A stretch of 64,000 bases of DNA from Phaseolus vulgaris (lineage: Eukaryota; Streptophyta; Magnoliopsida; Fabales; Fabaceae): assembly GCF_000499845.2 (NCBI RefSeq), contig NC_023758.2, positions 25,579,520 to 25,643,519 of the forward strand, given 5' to 3'. The translations under genes and the position numbers were made by a program. Of the stretch, positions 32,987 to 46,580 are shown piece after piece (position 1 is the first letter of the stretch; each line of letters opens with the position of its first letter). Below the pieces are notes generated by a model. It was not told where the DNA came from. It saw only the letters and a program-made list of their open reading frames with translations, and made no database searches.

Positions 32987-35900
32987 CTACATAGAATGCC
33001 GGCCATCACTCCTCTCTTTAGTTGGTCTTTCTTCTATGATTTCTTCCAACTCTTCATCCTCTCCTCTCTTACCTGCTTGCTCCTTCCAATATGCAACCAA
33101 TTTCTTCAGTCGAGCTATTTCTTTTGAAGACACATTTTTGCTTGGATCATTCACAATTGATCTCACTCGTGATGCATACCTGAATTAGCATAAAATTCTG
33201 AATTAGCAAAAAATATAAACACAAGAAAATATTAGCCATATAAAACTTTGGGTTAACTATGTTCTTTTTTCTCAGAGCTTACTTTTTGCATATTTCATTT
33301 ACTTCCTAAACTGAATTCTGTTTTTGTCCCTTGTACTTTTCCTAAGTTTTAATCCCTACTGTCAAACATGGTTACTTGATGATTAAGGTTGTTACTTGAC
33401 CGCAGAGACTAAACTGTTAATAGAAACCAAATGCATTGGAGACTACATGTGAAACTAGCAAAAAGGTTGAGACTAAAAACATAATTGCCCCAAAACTATT
33501 GAAGTGTTGAATGAAAACGTAGTTTCTTTTGAAAATTTGAAGGTAAACTTTTTTAAGTTTAAATAAAGAAAACAAAGATTAAAAGAATGTACATACATTA
33601 GAGAGTTGTGAGTCTCATCCAAGCTTGATTCTGTTGGAGATACATTCACAAACATGAGAGTTTTGGCATTACCCCCAAGTGAATCACTCATCAACATCGT
33701 TAACTTGTGATTTCTGTAAGGTATGTGTTGACCACCAGAAGACAAAGCACTAATAACATCTCCTAGTGCTGATAATGATTTGTTGATACTTTGAGCTTCT
33801 TTAAGTTGATTACCTGCTGAGCCTGACTTTTTTACTCTTTCTGAGCCAGCAAGATCCACAAAACTTAACTGTATGACAAATCCAAAAGAACAAAATTAAC
33901 ATCTATAATAACTCAAGTTCATCAAATACTGATGTTTCAAATTGTTCCAAGATTGATACATTTATACTTTTATTCAAGGTAAAAGACATGTATAATGATA
34001 CCTTTCCCCTTGCAGTTGATTGGCTTTGAAGATTGGTACTTTCAATGACAACTGATAGTATGAGATGAGATCTTGAGCTTTCGTCATTCATTCGTGTCCC
34101 TGATGTATGTCGCTGCTCAGATCCCCTCTGTATTATGCTATTTAATTCCTCCACGGTAGAAATGGACACAATTGTTACGTTTTCAACTGCTACCATTCCC
34201 TAAAATTAGAGTAAAATAAAACTATTACAATTAGGGAATGCAATGCATGAATACAATAAACTGTGTTCGGAAGCCTTTAAAAGATATCAAATTTCAATTC
34301 TTTGCATTGAAGAACAAAATATCTAGAGAAATGGAAGTTTACATTCACAACATAGGAAAAATCACCTTTGAATCCTTCTTAATATCTAATTTTAAACGCT
34401 TTGCATTCTTGGGTAACAGAAGATCTACAAGTGTATCTTGATATAATTCCAGCATATATGCCTGCATCAAAGATACAAAAGATGACATCAGACAACAAAC
34501 ACGGACTTTTGCAAAGCTCATGATTTGTTGTGGTTAAGTTGCTCAACATTAAACACATTGAAAGACAGAGGGAGAAAATATAATTTAATCATTTATCTAT
34601 GCAAAACAATTATATTTACATTCAGTGGATTTAATGACACCACATCTATAAAACGCAGTGAGAAATATTCATTAATTGACATTTCACCATTGTTACCTTC
34701 AAGGAAAAAGAATACTTGTTACTATCTCTCCTTAAAATCCTGAAAAGTTCTGCAGTAGCACGTGGGGTGAGCCCAGGATTGTTTTCAGCTCCATAGATTG
34801 TAAAAGTCTTTCCAGAGCCAGTTTGACCGTAGGCAAATATGCAAACATTATAACCATCTACAGCAGATTGCACTAGGTACTGCATTGAAAATGTAAAAAG
34901 TAAAACATCAGTAAGGAGTATAAAAATTGTTAAATGTATTTCAATGTATCTATTATCTAAAGCAAAAAGCAACTATGGTCTTTAATTTGTTATACTAATA
35001 CTTGCCCTAGTATCTTCAAATATATCTTCTTGAGTGGCATCACCATCAAATACACGGTCATATATGTGCTGTTTTGATTTATCATCTTTCCATGGGTGCT
35101 CAACCGTAAACTCATCAACAGTAGTAAGAGAATCTCTTTCTTTGTTTGCAATCTCTTTTTCGCTAAGAGGTCTTAACCGACAATAAACTCTTATTTTGCC
35201 TTTCATATCTGAAATAAAGAATCAAATTCGGATGTAGTTATTATATCAGTTATATATGTAAATCTACACATTCACATACGCATAACAATTGTTGCATAGA
35301 TACTTTCTGTACACCACCTTCTATGGTATTAAAATATCTCTTTCTTAGAACCTGTTCTTCCTTATAAAGCAATTCCATTTCAGCTAGTTGAGCCGCTTGC
35401 ATCTTCAGAATGACAGCTGTCTGTTCATTCTTTCTATCAATGTCCTACATGTACCAAAAAGGAATTTTTAAAAAATAATTATACACTGAAAGTGAATGCC
35501 TGTGGCATTCTAACCAAAATGAAAATAAAAATAAGAGCACCAAAACCTCTTTCATTTCTCTCAATTCTTCTAGTTCATCTAAATTGTTCTTCAAAGCAGC
35601 CACTTCAGAGTCCTTGACCGAAAGTGTAGACTTGGCCACAGTCAATTCTTGTCTAAACATATCCAGTTTTAGTTCAAGGTCATACACCTGAGAGTTCAAA
35701 TTCTTGCGTTCTTGCTCAAGTTTACATTGTAGAGAATTAATCTGCATTACACCCACCACTAAGGCGTTGATTGAACATCATCTTAGATTAAAAAATATGG
35801 ATTTTAATTAAAATAGAGTTCCAATATTCTATGTTACCTCTTCTTCACTGTTCTTCTCAAACTCAAATAGCTTCTGTTCCAAAATCAACTTTTCACTTCT

Positions 35901-38900
35901 CAAGCCTTTGATAGTCTCTTCAGCTACAAGCAGCTCACCTTTACATAGTTTTAGGTCTTCTTCAAGTTTTTGTGACACCTTAAGCACCAACCGAAGTCCA
36001 AAAATTATACATTAGTGACAATGTACTACTCGGGAAGGAAAGAACAAATGAATAGCCAGCCAGTTTCAGAAACCATATTACTTGGTTATTTGCTTGAGGT
36101 GTGTCCTTTTTGGTGGCGTTTTCTGTAACCAGATTGCTCAGCTTGGCCATCTTTTCTTCCATGTTTTTTTTCTCTAGAATTTTAGCCTAGTAGATTGCAT
36201 AATCATCACTAAGACAGCTCAATAATGAATAGATTAAAATAAGACTGCTTCTGTGAAAATTTAAGACCTTTACCTGAAGTTCCTTATCTTTTTCGTAGCA
36301 TAATGACCTAAGTTTGTCACGGTCACCAGTAACTTCAGCAAGACTCTGCTTATCAGCTTTTAAAGACTTTTTTAAGCCATCTATTTCTTGTAGCATTTCC
36401 TCTTCTTCCTTTTGCTTCTCACGCAATTTTTCTAGCAACTAATCAACATGATTTAGAAATATTACAACAAATAATTGAGACATGTATTTTACAGCCCAAC
36501 AGTAAAAGGATGGCTCAATGAATGTTTGTTTGATTCAGCTGATTTTGAAGAAACATTAACCTTTCTTGACAGCTTTCCGATAGCACTTTTGGGGTAAAAC
36601 AGACTATGATTTCTCAAAGTTTAAGCAGAAGCAAACACAGTACACCAAATCAAAAGATTGATGTCTCCAATATATCATGTATATACATAATTTCGTGCAA
36701 GAAAGTGATCTCTTGATCTACAAAAAGTAAATTCAGTTTTGGGCCTTATACTATGGACCTATTTGGACGAATTTTTCCATAAACTCCTTCTAGGAGAAAA
36801 AAATAAGAGGAAAAACTGAACTTAGAACTTGTAGAAACTATCTCATATAATTTCTCTAATTTCTATTTTTTAATTTGTGCATAAGCAAATTTTAGCTTAT
36901 TGGGAAATTAATTTCATTTTTTCCTTCTTATTTTCCTCTCCTAAAAAGTGTTATTGAGATGTTCGTCCAAGCAAAGCCCTAACTCTATAGTCTAAAGCCA
37001 AAATTAGGATGAGATATGCTTTACTCTTCAAATAGAAGCAAATAAACCCTATGAATTTCTTTTACTATGCAATTACTCAAAAGAAATTACCTTTAGTTTG
37101 GACTCTATTTTATGCCCTACGTAACATACAATGAGCTAGTTTGGACAAACTTATCAACAACTACTTAAAATAAAAGAAATTAAAAAATAAATCAATTTTC
37201 TCTCAAAGTTAGAACAAACTTGTATGTCACCTTTTTTTGGAAGCCACATTTAACTTGTCAAAAAGTTTAAGTGCATAACTAGATTTTAACTTATAGGAGA
37301 ATTCAATTCATTTTATTTCATTATTTCTTCTCCTGTAAGAACTTATAGAAAAGTTTATCTGGATTGAGCCAATAACATGTATTAGAAGCTTAGACTTACT
37401 TGATCAGCATTTGTTTGAGACTCTTCAGCAAGTTTTGATAAATCTTGAACACGTTTTTCATACAATTCCAAATTAGAAGGCTTATAATTAGTAGGAGTGT
37501 CTTCATTCAAAGAACCACCCACAGTAGATCGAGCTTTGGAATAGCGACGCAGCATAACATCATTTATGTGTGTCTGAAGAGCTACACAAATTTCTTCTCC
37601 CTTCAAAAGAATGATATAATGACATTGGTATAGTGAGGAAGAATGAATCAAGTCCACCACAAAACTAAGAACATGCCAATACCTGCTTCGTCTCAAACTG
37701 AAATATGTGAAGAACACCTGCAACTCGCATTTTAAAAAATACTGCAGTATTGCTGCTTCCAAATTGCATTATGTCTCTCAACTCGGCAGAGTGCATATAC
37801 TCCTTTGGAACAGGACGGAAAAAATGGACCTAGTAATAGTTCATACGAAAAAACATTCAATTAAACTAAAACTTGTTTTTAATAAGAAGTTTTAAGCCTT
37901 ATAATATTATAATTTAATCATTTGTTTGTCATACCCCTCTTTTGTTGATTCCCAAAATAATTCGTCCAGGCAAGAGTCCAATAGGATCATCAATTTTGCG
38001 AACATTGAAGAAAACAGAAAACCCATAAGGAATTGTTCTCAATATATGGAGAAATTGTTGTCTTGCATCATCTTTAGTCACATGCGCCTGTAAAGGGAAC
38101 AAAATCTTAAATCAGACAATGAAGAAAGTCATAATATTTCATCAAAATGTAATAGCTTTAGTTTAGGCAAATATTGATTTCCATGATCAAAACTGATACA
38201 TAAGTGGAAAATGACTTTGTTAGATGCTAAGCGAATGGTTTTGAAATAAGATGAACAACACAAGCTACAAGAACAACAAATTAATCATACTTAACACAGA
38301 TCAAAGGTTAAAGAAAAGTAAATAGATGGTTCTTGGGAAGTATCCCAGACCCATACCAGTGAATGATAGCAAGAAAGAATGTCCAACTCCCATTCCCGTT
38401 TTGCTCGAGTCATTGCTATTTGTCTAGGCAGAAATCGCTCCAGGAATGAATTCCAGTCACTGATCAATACAAAAATCTCAGAGTTGATAAAATCACAATA
38501 AAAAAATAAAAAAGAGGGGTCCCTGACCATAACATTATTAATCAAGAGAAGCTAAACACTTGCGAAATAAATATGACAAGATGAACATTGAAAATCACTA
38601 ACGTGCATGATTCAGGTCTTCTAACAAATCCTATCTCAGCCAAGATTTGCAATGCAGAAAGCTGAGAAGCGTCATCCCTTCCAATAGGATAGTTACCCAA
38701 AATATAATCATGCTGCAACTGTAACAACACATCCACGCAGAACAATTAATATCTTGAAGGTAATTGCTATTTTATTCAATAATAACTAGATATAATCTTA
38801 ATTCACTCATACAACTGAGACAAAAAAAAAGGCATACTTGTACATAGGACAACTGCAAAAACATTGGATCTGAAACAGCTTCATCTGATTCACGAAATAA

Positions 38901-41511
38901 CTTTTTCTTGAATATTAGCTTACAGTGCAAAATTTCTCCCTTACTTCGTTCTTTAACTGCCTTAAATTCCGCCAGCAGATCCCCGACATATTTATTATCA
39001 TCTAACCCAATGTACTCCTCTGAGTAACAAAAAAAGATCTGTTAGACTACTGATCTCGGTAAGAATAATGACACTAACAAGCAAGTAGTGGAAAAAAACA
39101 TGCCATTCCCAGAATCAGGCGACTTGGCCCCGGTAACAACTTTTCGACATTCAAATAAGCTAAAGCTCGAGTATGTTGACAATTTAATGATCCCCGCAAG
39201 TTCCTGAAGCAAATGTAAGTTAATGAATAGAAGGATTTAAACTTGATAAAGTAAACACAATTGAAGCAATCGAGAATCAATTCAGAGAGAAAATGACTAT
39301 TGCTAAGTTTGGATAAACTTCTTAACAAACATTGCGGAAGAAGAAAATAAGGTGGTGAAATAAATAAAACTTTAGTCAGAGGTTTAAAATCAACTTAAAC
39401 ACTTTACCTTCTTCTAAAACTCTCCCATTTAACTTCTCCAAAACTGAAGTATATAAGTTGGATTTAACTTGGGAGAAGTTTGATTCATTTCACCTCTCTA
39501 TTTCTTCCCCATAAATCCTATAAATGTTTATGGAGAAGTTTATCTAAACTAGAGCTATGTCTATGACATCATAGCAGTAGGGTGTTAAAGTCATAATCAT
39601 AGTTAAATTGATACTGCGCAAACAAACTTTTCTTCCTATTAGCCGTATATGAAGCAAAGTTCACCAAGTGAAGCCCTTCCATGAATCACGCATTCATAAA
39701 AAAAACATAATACTTTTAAGAACTTTATAGTCCTAGTTCAATTTCCTCATTCTTCCATATATGTTATGTACATTTGCATCAGTTAAAAATGTATGTTGCA
39801 GGCCTAAATCCTAGAAGAGATATCACATAAGCATTCAAAGGTTTGAAAGAACCTCAACAGCATCAGCAACTGTTGTTGACAAGTCATATGTAATTTCTTC
39901 AAATGTTTCATCCAGAAAGAACACTATAGTTGTAAGCCTTTTCCCGGTTAACATGGCTTCAATCTCAATAGGTCCAGGTATTATATGTCTAGGACCAGCC
40001 TTGACAGAGTGCTTCAAAGCATTTAACGTATTTAATGCAAGGGCTCGGATCTCAGAATCAATAATCACACCATGTGCCACATTATGAACATATTCTGACA
40101 GATATGCTCCAATGTCTTTACTGGGAGGCATGGACAAAGCACATAAATACATAAGCTCCCATGCTTTAATCAAGCTTTCCCTGCTTTTTCAAACCAAAAA
40201 GGTATTAATTACTAGCATGACACATGAAGCACAACACACAATACAAATGAAATTTACATACCTCTCAGGGTTGTTTCTCGTTTGTTTTGATATCTGGAGA
40301 AAAAGTTCATCTCGGAGTTCTGAACGCTTCAAACTTTGCTTGTATAATTTGCCAACAAGCTCAACTCGTTCATCTATGTTTATTGGAGTTACACGATCAG
40401 ATGAATCAACTCCAATATATTTCAAAATTATTAGAAATAACTTTGTTGCTCGGCTGGCCAAGTCACTATTCAGCTTAAGCAAAGATGTAGGTATTGAATC
40501 CTGCAGAAATTAGCAAGTTATCCTTTCATGTGCCAAAAAAAATAAAATTAACCATACACCATGGAAAGATTGGTATTTGATTACTTTTTGGAAACAAAGC
40601 ATGTCCTCAAATGTAAATTTCTCTCGAACTTGGGGGCCCACAGATCTTTTTGAAAAAAATCCACGTTTTCCAGCAGACTGAATTTGTTTATGCATCAGTT
40701 TTAAGAACCCTTCCACCTATAACAAGCAACATTGAGGAAAACTTCGTGATGACAAATGACCATACACTTAATTGAAGCAATAAATTAAAAACTATCATTA
40801 ATGCAGGAACTTAGACGAAACTCATTGAGACACAAATTACTAAGGAAGCAAAATTATTCAAGAAACCTATATATAGTCCAACCTGCAATCTATCAATCAA
40901 GGGTACAGCTCCAGCGAGTTCTGCTGGAATAGCAGTTGATAGGGTTCTTGGTGTACTGCAACATACAAATAAAATACAAAGTTACAGTCTGAAGAAGCTT
41001 GCATATAGGCACATAGAAAACTCACTCTTTGTTAACTGGCCACTCAATTCGAGGGGAAAATCTTAGTAACTATAGACAATTTCTGGCAAGCAACAAAACA
41101 TGATAATGGCTTTCCTAGAGTGCAACGGATAAAGTTTCAAATGCAGCGTGACATTTGGTTTATATGTAAAATTTGGTACAGTAATTTAGAAATTGAGCCT
41201 ATCTCTTGTATTGCATAGCATAATATCTTCTAACATGAGCATTACAAATCATAAGATGCTAATTTCTACCAAACCATAGGTTATTAAACATAGAATGTAA
41301 ATATATATTTGAGTAATCTCCAATGAATATCCAGAAGAAAAGATGATACTGACGGTGGTGCGAAATTAGAGCCGTCACTATCATAGCCATCACAATTGCT
41401 AACAGATGCATGGCTGTGTAATGGAGTAGCCTCATTGCCATTGCTAGAACCAAAGGAAGATCTGTTTGTTCTAACACTATGGGCACTGGATGGTGGCACG
41501 TCAATGGTCAT
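32987..41511 (-). CDS. KCBP: Kinesin-like calmodulin-binding protein (MyTH4-FERM, C-terminal motor)
   Basis: I resolved 23 coding exons (high ends 41511, 40955, 40716, 40500, 40180, 39203, 39019, 38718, 38459, 38087, 37829, 37600, 36438, 36186, 35978, 35741, 35444, 35208, 34879, 34461, 34199, 33868, 33179). All phases agree and give 1269 aa. From the N-terminus it has a low-complexity start (ATG 41511), MyTH4 (about 110-275), FERM (about 280-590), a long coiled coil (590-880), and a C-terminal kinesin motor (890-1210) with P-loop GQTGSGKT at 974-981, NDESSRSH at 1087-1094 and DLAGSE at 1120-1125. A calmodulin-binding helix [16 protein letters not shown] lies at 1227-1242. KCBP (ZWICHEL, KIN-14 class) is a minus-end microtubule motor switched off by calcium-calmodulin and needed for trichome branching and division. 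Two introns begin with GC (donors at 35005 and 39103). Confidence 0.96.
36756..36979. mobile_element. MITE in KCBP intron
   Basis: The ends are inverted repeats: GACCTATTTGGACGAA at the left and, reverse complemented, GGGCTTTGCTTGGACGAAC at the right. About 220 bp, AT-rich and non-coding. It is related at the ends to the copies at 37135 and 39303. Confidence 0.55.
37135..37370. mobile_element. MITE in KCBP intron, second copy
   Basis: Left end GCTAGTTTGGACAAACTTATC, right end AAGTTTATCTGGATTGAGC. The inner parts (ACTTGT...TTTAACTT...TTCATTTTATTTC...TTCTTCTCCTGTAAGAACTTAT) align with the copy at 39303. It is in the same intron as the copy at 36756. Confidence 0.62.
39303..39553. mobile_element. 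MITE in KCBP intron, third copy
   Basis: Left end CTAAGTTTGGATAAACTTC and right end GAAGTTTATCTAAACTAGAG are inverted repeats of about 19 bp. The length is about 250 bp, in the intron at 39204-39852. No protein is encoded. Confidence 0.65.
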
Positions 41512-42260
41512 TTTGTTTGCCAGCAAGCAAAGCGAAACTAGTCAAACAACAAAGTATGTTCCTCCTAATGTCCCTCCACTGCGCGATAAAAACTGAAACA
41601 TGAGCAAAAATTACACCCCATACACTGATACACCACTTAATTTATTCAGAACAAAATCAGATAAGAGATGTTAATGTGTGACAACTAACAAGCCAAAAAC
41701 CTCCCAGGAAGTAGCAACACAACCAAGAATAAAATGTCTATGAATTGCAGCCTAAAACCAAACGAAGCCATCAACACACACCAACAGACCAAACCATTAA
41801 AACGAATGGGCAGTCCTGAAATTTTTCAAAAACAGCAAGAAAATAACAAAGGACAAAAACAAGACAATCCCAGAAACCGAAATGCTTCAACATTGAACTA
41901 GCAGGTACAAGATGGGCAAAAGTCAGAAGCTTGCGCATTTCCAAGTACCTCACTTGTAATTTCCATATCTATTCACCAACTCAAACAATAAAGAAACAAG
42001 GATTGAAAACAAAAAAAGCATAGGAAAATATAACCTTTGCAGCAGCAGCAGCAATGAGACTAAATGAGATGTGTTGTGCAAGAGAGAGAAAGAGAGAGAT
42101 CTGGGTAAGTCAATGAGAGTGGATTCTGTTTACAAATGAGAGAAAGGGGAGTTCTTGATTTGAGACGGAAGGTTATACCGATGGACAAATGGAAGTGAGA
42201 GAAAGTCACGGGAGCATTATTAAACACCAAGGCTTTTTTGGGAACTCAAACACCTTTCTA
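41512..42260 (-). other. KCBP 5' untranslated region and promoter
   Basis: A leader exon probably ends at GCTGCTGCTGCAAAG followed by GTTATATTTTC (about 42030). It would be joined to an acceptor near 41580 (CGCGCAG, 70 bp before the start codon), giving a leader intron of about 450 bp. The leader has a CT-rich GAGA-type tract at 42083-42103. Exact transcript ends cannot be read from sequence. Confidence 0.5.
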
Positions 42261-43929
42261 CTTTCTTCTTCTTCACTCATAAAACAACCTTCACATAAAC
42301 AAAACACACAGAAACGATTAGACGACAAACATGAATGAGATACACACACCCCACATGGCCACATTCCTATCATTTAACATTTAACATTTAACATTTACCA
42401 TAACTCTTCTGCTTCCATAAACAAATGCCAAATGTTAATTTAAATGAAATTTGCAGCTATAAAATATTTGCTTTGAAAAAGTATGCCATTGCAAAAACAT
42501 ATGGACAGAATAAAAACAAAAAAACTCTCCCTGCCATATAATTGCAGTGATGTAATAAAGTTAATAACTTCCATTAAATTGGTCTAATTAATAATCAATG
42601 TTCTGAAAGAAGAACCTTTTGTTTACCCTGTGAAGCTATACACTGTATATTTTAGTTTTATGTTATATGTGTGCCGTATGGGAATATAAAATGTGGAAAT
42701 AATGAATAGACAATTTGAACAAGGCAAAGTGGGGCCTACAGTCTTTGTGAAAATTTTGTCCCTGTCTGTCTCCGGCGGGAAGAGGCCACCCAAAAATTCT
42801 TGCTTTCTCTCTCTCTCTCTCTCACACTTCACTTTCACTTTCCAGCACAAACCTCTGTGGGTCCAATCGATTATTTGAATTTAATAAAGTTATTGAAACT
42901 ACTAACTTGTATATTTTTAAGCAATAAACGTTGGTAAAATTGATCATACAGAATAGAAAATTAAAATCAGTTATTCCACCAAACAATTGACTTGCTGCAT
43001 TCTGTATCCAAAGCTAAAACGCTGATGTGAGGATAAAGCAGATTAGAGACAGTTCATTGGAAACAGTTTTTTTAGTTTTATTTATTCGGTGGATACCATA
43101 TCTATGTCTTTTTTAATGCCCCGATAATCTCAGTAAGTAAGAATGATGTTATAAAAAAGGCAAAGAATCGAATACAATATGCAAAACACTACAATGCTTT
43201 CTTTGAATTTGAAGATAGATTTAAAAGAGAGAAAAGGGATGGATTTGAAAGAAAAATAAGTGAAAATTTTGATGGTTTGATTCAAGTGAAGAGAAATGGA
43301 AAAAAAAAAATTGTGTGTAATAGGTGTGATTAATAAATAATATTTTAATTAAAAGAATAAGATTTAAACTTTCTCTTTATTATTAAAATTAACTAAAATT
43401 TGTTTACATAAAAATATTTTTAAAAAAGTATTAAAAAATAATTAATAAAATTAAAGCAATCATTTATAAATTTGAAATAAAAAATACTAATGAAATAACA
43501 ATTATAAATTTCATTCATTAATATAAAAAAATAATTATCTTACATTTTAGTTTAATAAAAATAACAATAACATATACTACAGACTAAAAATATATTTAAT
43601 TTTATTGATACTATATTGTTTAAAATTTTCTACAAAACCATTAAAACAGATAAATAAAACTCAAATCATTAAAGTTGTTTATTTTTACACGAATGGGAAT
43701 GAGAAGAGGATCTTCCTTATACAATGTCAAGATCTTTTACACTAATAGAATTCTCAAAAACGCTGAAGAACAACAACAAATCAAGTCCATTTTTTCAACT
43801 ATTCACAACTCACCATAAATTTACAAAATATTTAAAAGTGATTTATGTATTGTCGAAAGTGTGTTTCATTAAGCACAACAAGCTTATAAACCTCATCAAA
43901 TAAATGCTAATGAACATCACACAACAACA
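42261..43929. other. AT-rich intergenic DNA
   Basis: No gene is seen. It contains a CATTTAACATTTAACATTTAACATTTACC hexamer-type repeat at 42371-42400 and a pure CT tract at about 42804-42822. From 43250 on the base composition is extremely AT-rich. Confidence 0.5.
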
Positions 43930-44545
43930 GCAAAATAATAAATTGAGTCATCATAGATTAAACAACAAGTATAATCCGGTTATCGTTAAAAAAAAACACT
44001 AATATTCAATGTGTCAAGGATAACCAATTATCCTTCCAAAAAAATATGGTTAATAAATTATGTGTTAAGGATTTTATCTCTTAAAAAATTGTAGATAATA
44101 GACTATATAATGTTGCTAATCAATTTTGGTTAATTTAAGATTTATTTATAGAAAATCATTTCATTGGTATAATAGGTTTCATCTAGTTTTGCTCTTATAA
44201 TTCTTTATGAATAGGTATAATTTACCTATGTATCAATAAATAAACATGATAAATTGAGTCATGATAGATTAAACAATAAGTATAACCCAGTTATCGTTAA
44301 AAAACACTAATATTCAATTATGTATCAAGGATAACCAATTATCCTTCCAAAAAAACATGGTTAATAGATTATGTGTTAAAGGATTTTATCTCTTAAAAAA
44401 CCACATATAATCGACTATATAATGTTGTTAATCAATTTTGGTTAATTTAATATTTATTTATAGAAAATCATTTCATTGGTATAATAAGTTTCCGTCTAGT
44501 TTGTTCTTATAATTATTTATGAATAAGTATAGTGTACCTATTTAT
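43930..44545. repeat. Two-copy tandem repeat of about 311 bp
   Basis: ATAAATTGAGTCAT(C/G)ATAGATTAAACAA begins at 43938 and again at 44249. The copies stay alignable, with scattered changes, through GTATA(A/G)T(T/G)TACCTA at about 44227 and 44534. No coding sequence. Confidence 0.85.
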
Positions 44546-46300
44546 CGTTTTTGTTAACATATGGGTTTTGGTCTAATTTCCCCATTTATTTTGTATTTTC
44601 TTTATTTTTTATTTTTTTGAATAATTTTTTTTATGTGATAACAAATAATTATTATTGTTTAAAGTGTTAGCATAGTTGAGATGTCAAGTTGCATAGGAAT
44701 GTTTAACATGAAAGTTTTTATAAAAAAAATGTAGCTAATCAATTATCTCGTGTTTTAATTATTGATATTTAACAATATATATAACTAAAAATAAAATAAA
44801 ATGATAAGCTTTATTGAAGTTTAACGTTTGATATTAAAAAAATAAAATTTAAAAGTAATCTTATAATGAACCAAAAAGTTGCTAAGAGACCTATTTTTTT
44901 ATCTCAATTTTAAAATGTTTTACTTTGTTTTTTTTATCAGCAACAATTTTTAAACGTTTTACTCTGTAATCAGAGTTCTTATGTTTGGAATTATACTTAT
45001 GAACTGTACATTTCTTTTTTGTTTCTTGAGAATTGTTATTTATAAGTACTGTTGGTTCATTCTTATGTTTGTAGCTTTCAGAGCATTGCACGTGAATGCA
45101 ATTTTGTGGGATAAGTTTGTGATGTTTCTGGGTTATGTTCTGTGAACAATCTATTGCTAGTGTACTCCACCGTTACTTTTTCATTTTTGGTTTTGTTTAG
45201 AAAAACAACGTTTTTTTTATTTATTTGTTAATTTTAAAGTTCAAGGTAATATTAATTATTTGTTTTCAGTTATACTTTATTTTTTATTTAAATTATTTAT
45301 GTTTATGCATTTATTATGCAGAATAAGTAAAAGAGGATAAAATAGAATATATTATAACTGTTTTATTGGGAAAAAAGTTAACCATCTTTTTATTTTTAGT
45401 AAAACCCTTATAAAACATACGAAAAAATGGAAAAACAAAATCAATGGTAACTTTTGAATCGATATTTTTGTTTCACAGCAATTTTAATTCACATTGAAAC
45501 AAAACTAATAAATATTCAGTAACACGTATTAACATCACGTATTTACTAGAGATGAATAATTTGAGTTATTTAAACATGTTATTAGAGATTCAATTCTTTA
45601 CCCCCTGCATAAAAAACAATTTAGATAAACTTCATTTTTGTCATAAACCAATTTTATTTTTGGTGAGATTTTTTATTCCAGATATTTTTTTTTCCATCTT
45701 GATACTTAAATATGAAGCTTTAGTTAAAATATTTGAATTCAATTTAAATTGCGAATATTTGTTTTGTGCTTGTTTCACTTAAACATTGAGTTGTGTGATA
45801 ATATTTATTGCACAAGATAAATTTAAAGTTTGACTAATAAACATGTTGAAATGATTATCGTTATTATAGAATTTTCAATCAATAAATTAGAGTTTTTAGT
45901 TAAATTTTAGATGTATGTGGTTTTATACAATAAACACATCGTTCAAGTGATGATACACGCTTAAACGACAAAATCTAGTATGATTTTCTTTTTATAGGAA
46001 TCAAAATTTTAAATACTCAAACGAAAAACATATCAAATCAAGAAAAATTGTCGTTCAAGTAACATGAGATGTGTGTGAGAGAAAGAACAAAAATAACATT
46101 AAATTTTGTATATTAGATATAAAGAATTACTTTAACATATAAGAATAAACTAAGGTTGAATTTTTAATATTACTTATGTTGAGTAAAGTTCTCAGCTAAA
46201 TATTTAATATAAATATTTTGAAAGACATCGAGTATGTATGTGTACTAATGTAAAGAATTTCAGGGTTTAGGTTATTTCATATTACATGATATAATGGAAA

Positions 46301-46341
<41 letters not shown>

Positions 46342-46542
46342 TTATACGTACTTATACACACTCAATTAAAATAATATAATGTAAAAAATATAAAAAAAAA
46401 AGTGTAGAAATTAAAGTTGATGAGTTATTTAATTACTTTTTAGTAAAAAGTTTGTACCATTATATATTTTATCAAATAATAATATTTTTTTTTAATAAAT
46501 GAAAATTTTGTGTAATTAAAATAAAATATCAAAAATTTATAA

Positions 46543-46580
<38 letters not shown>

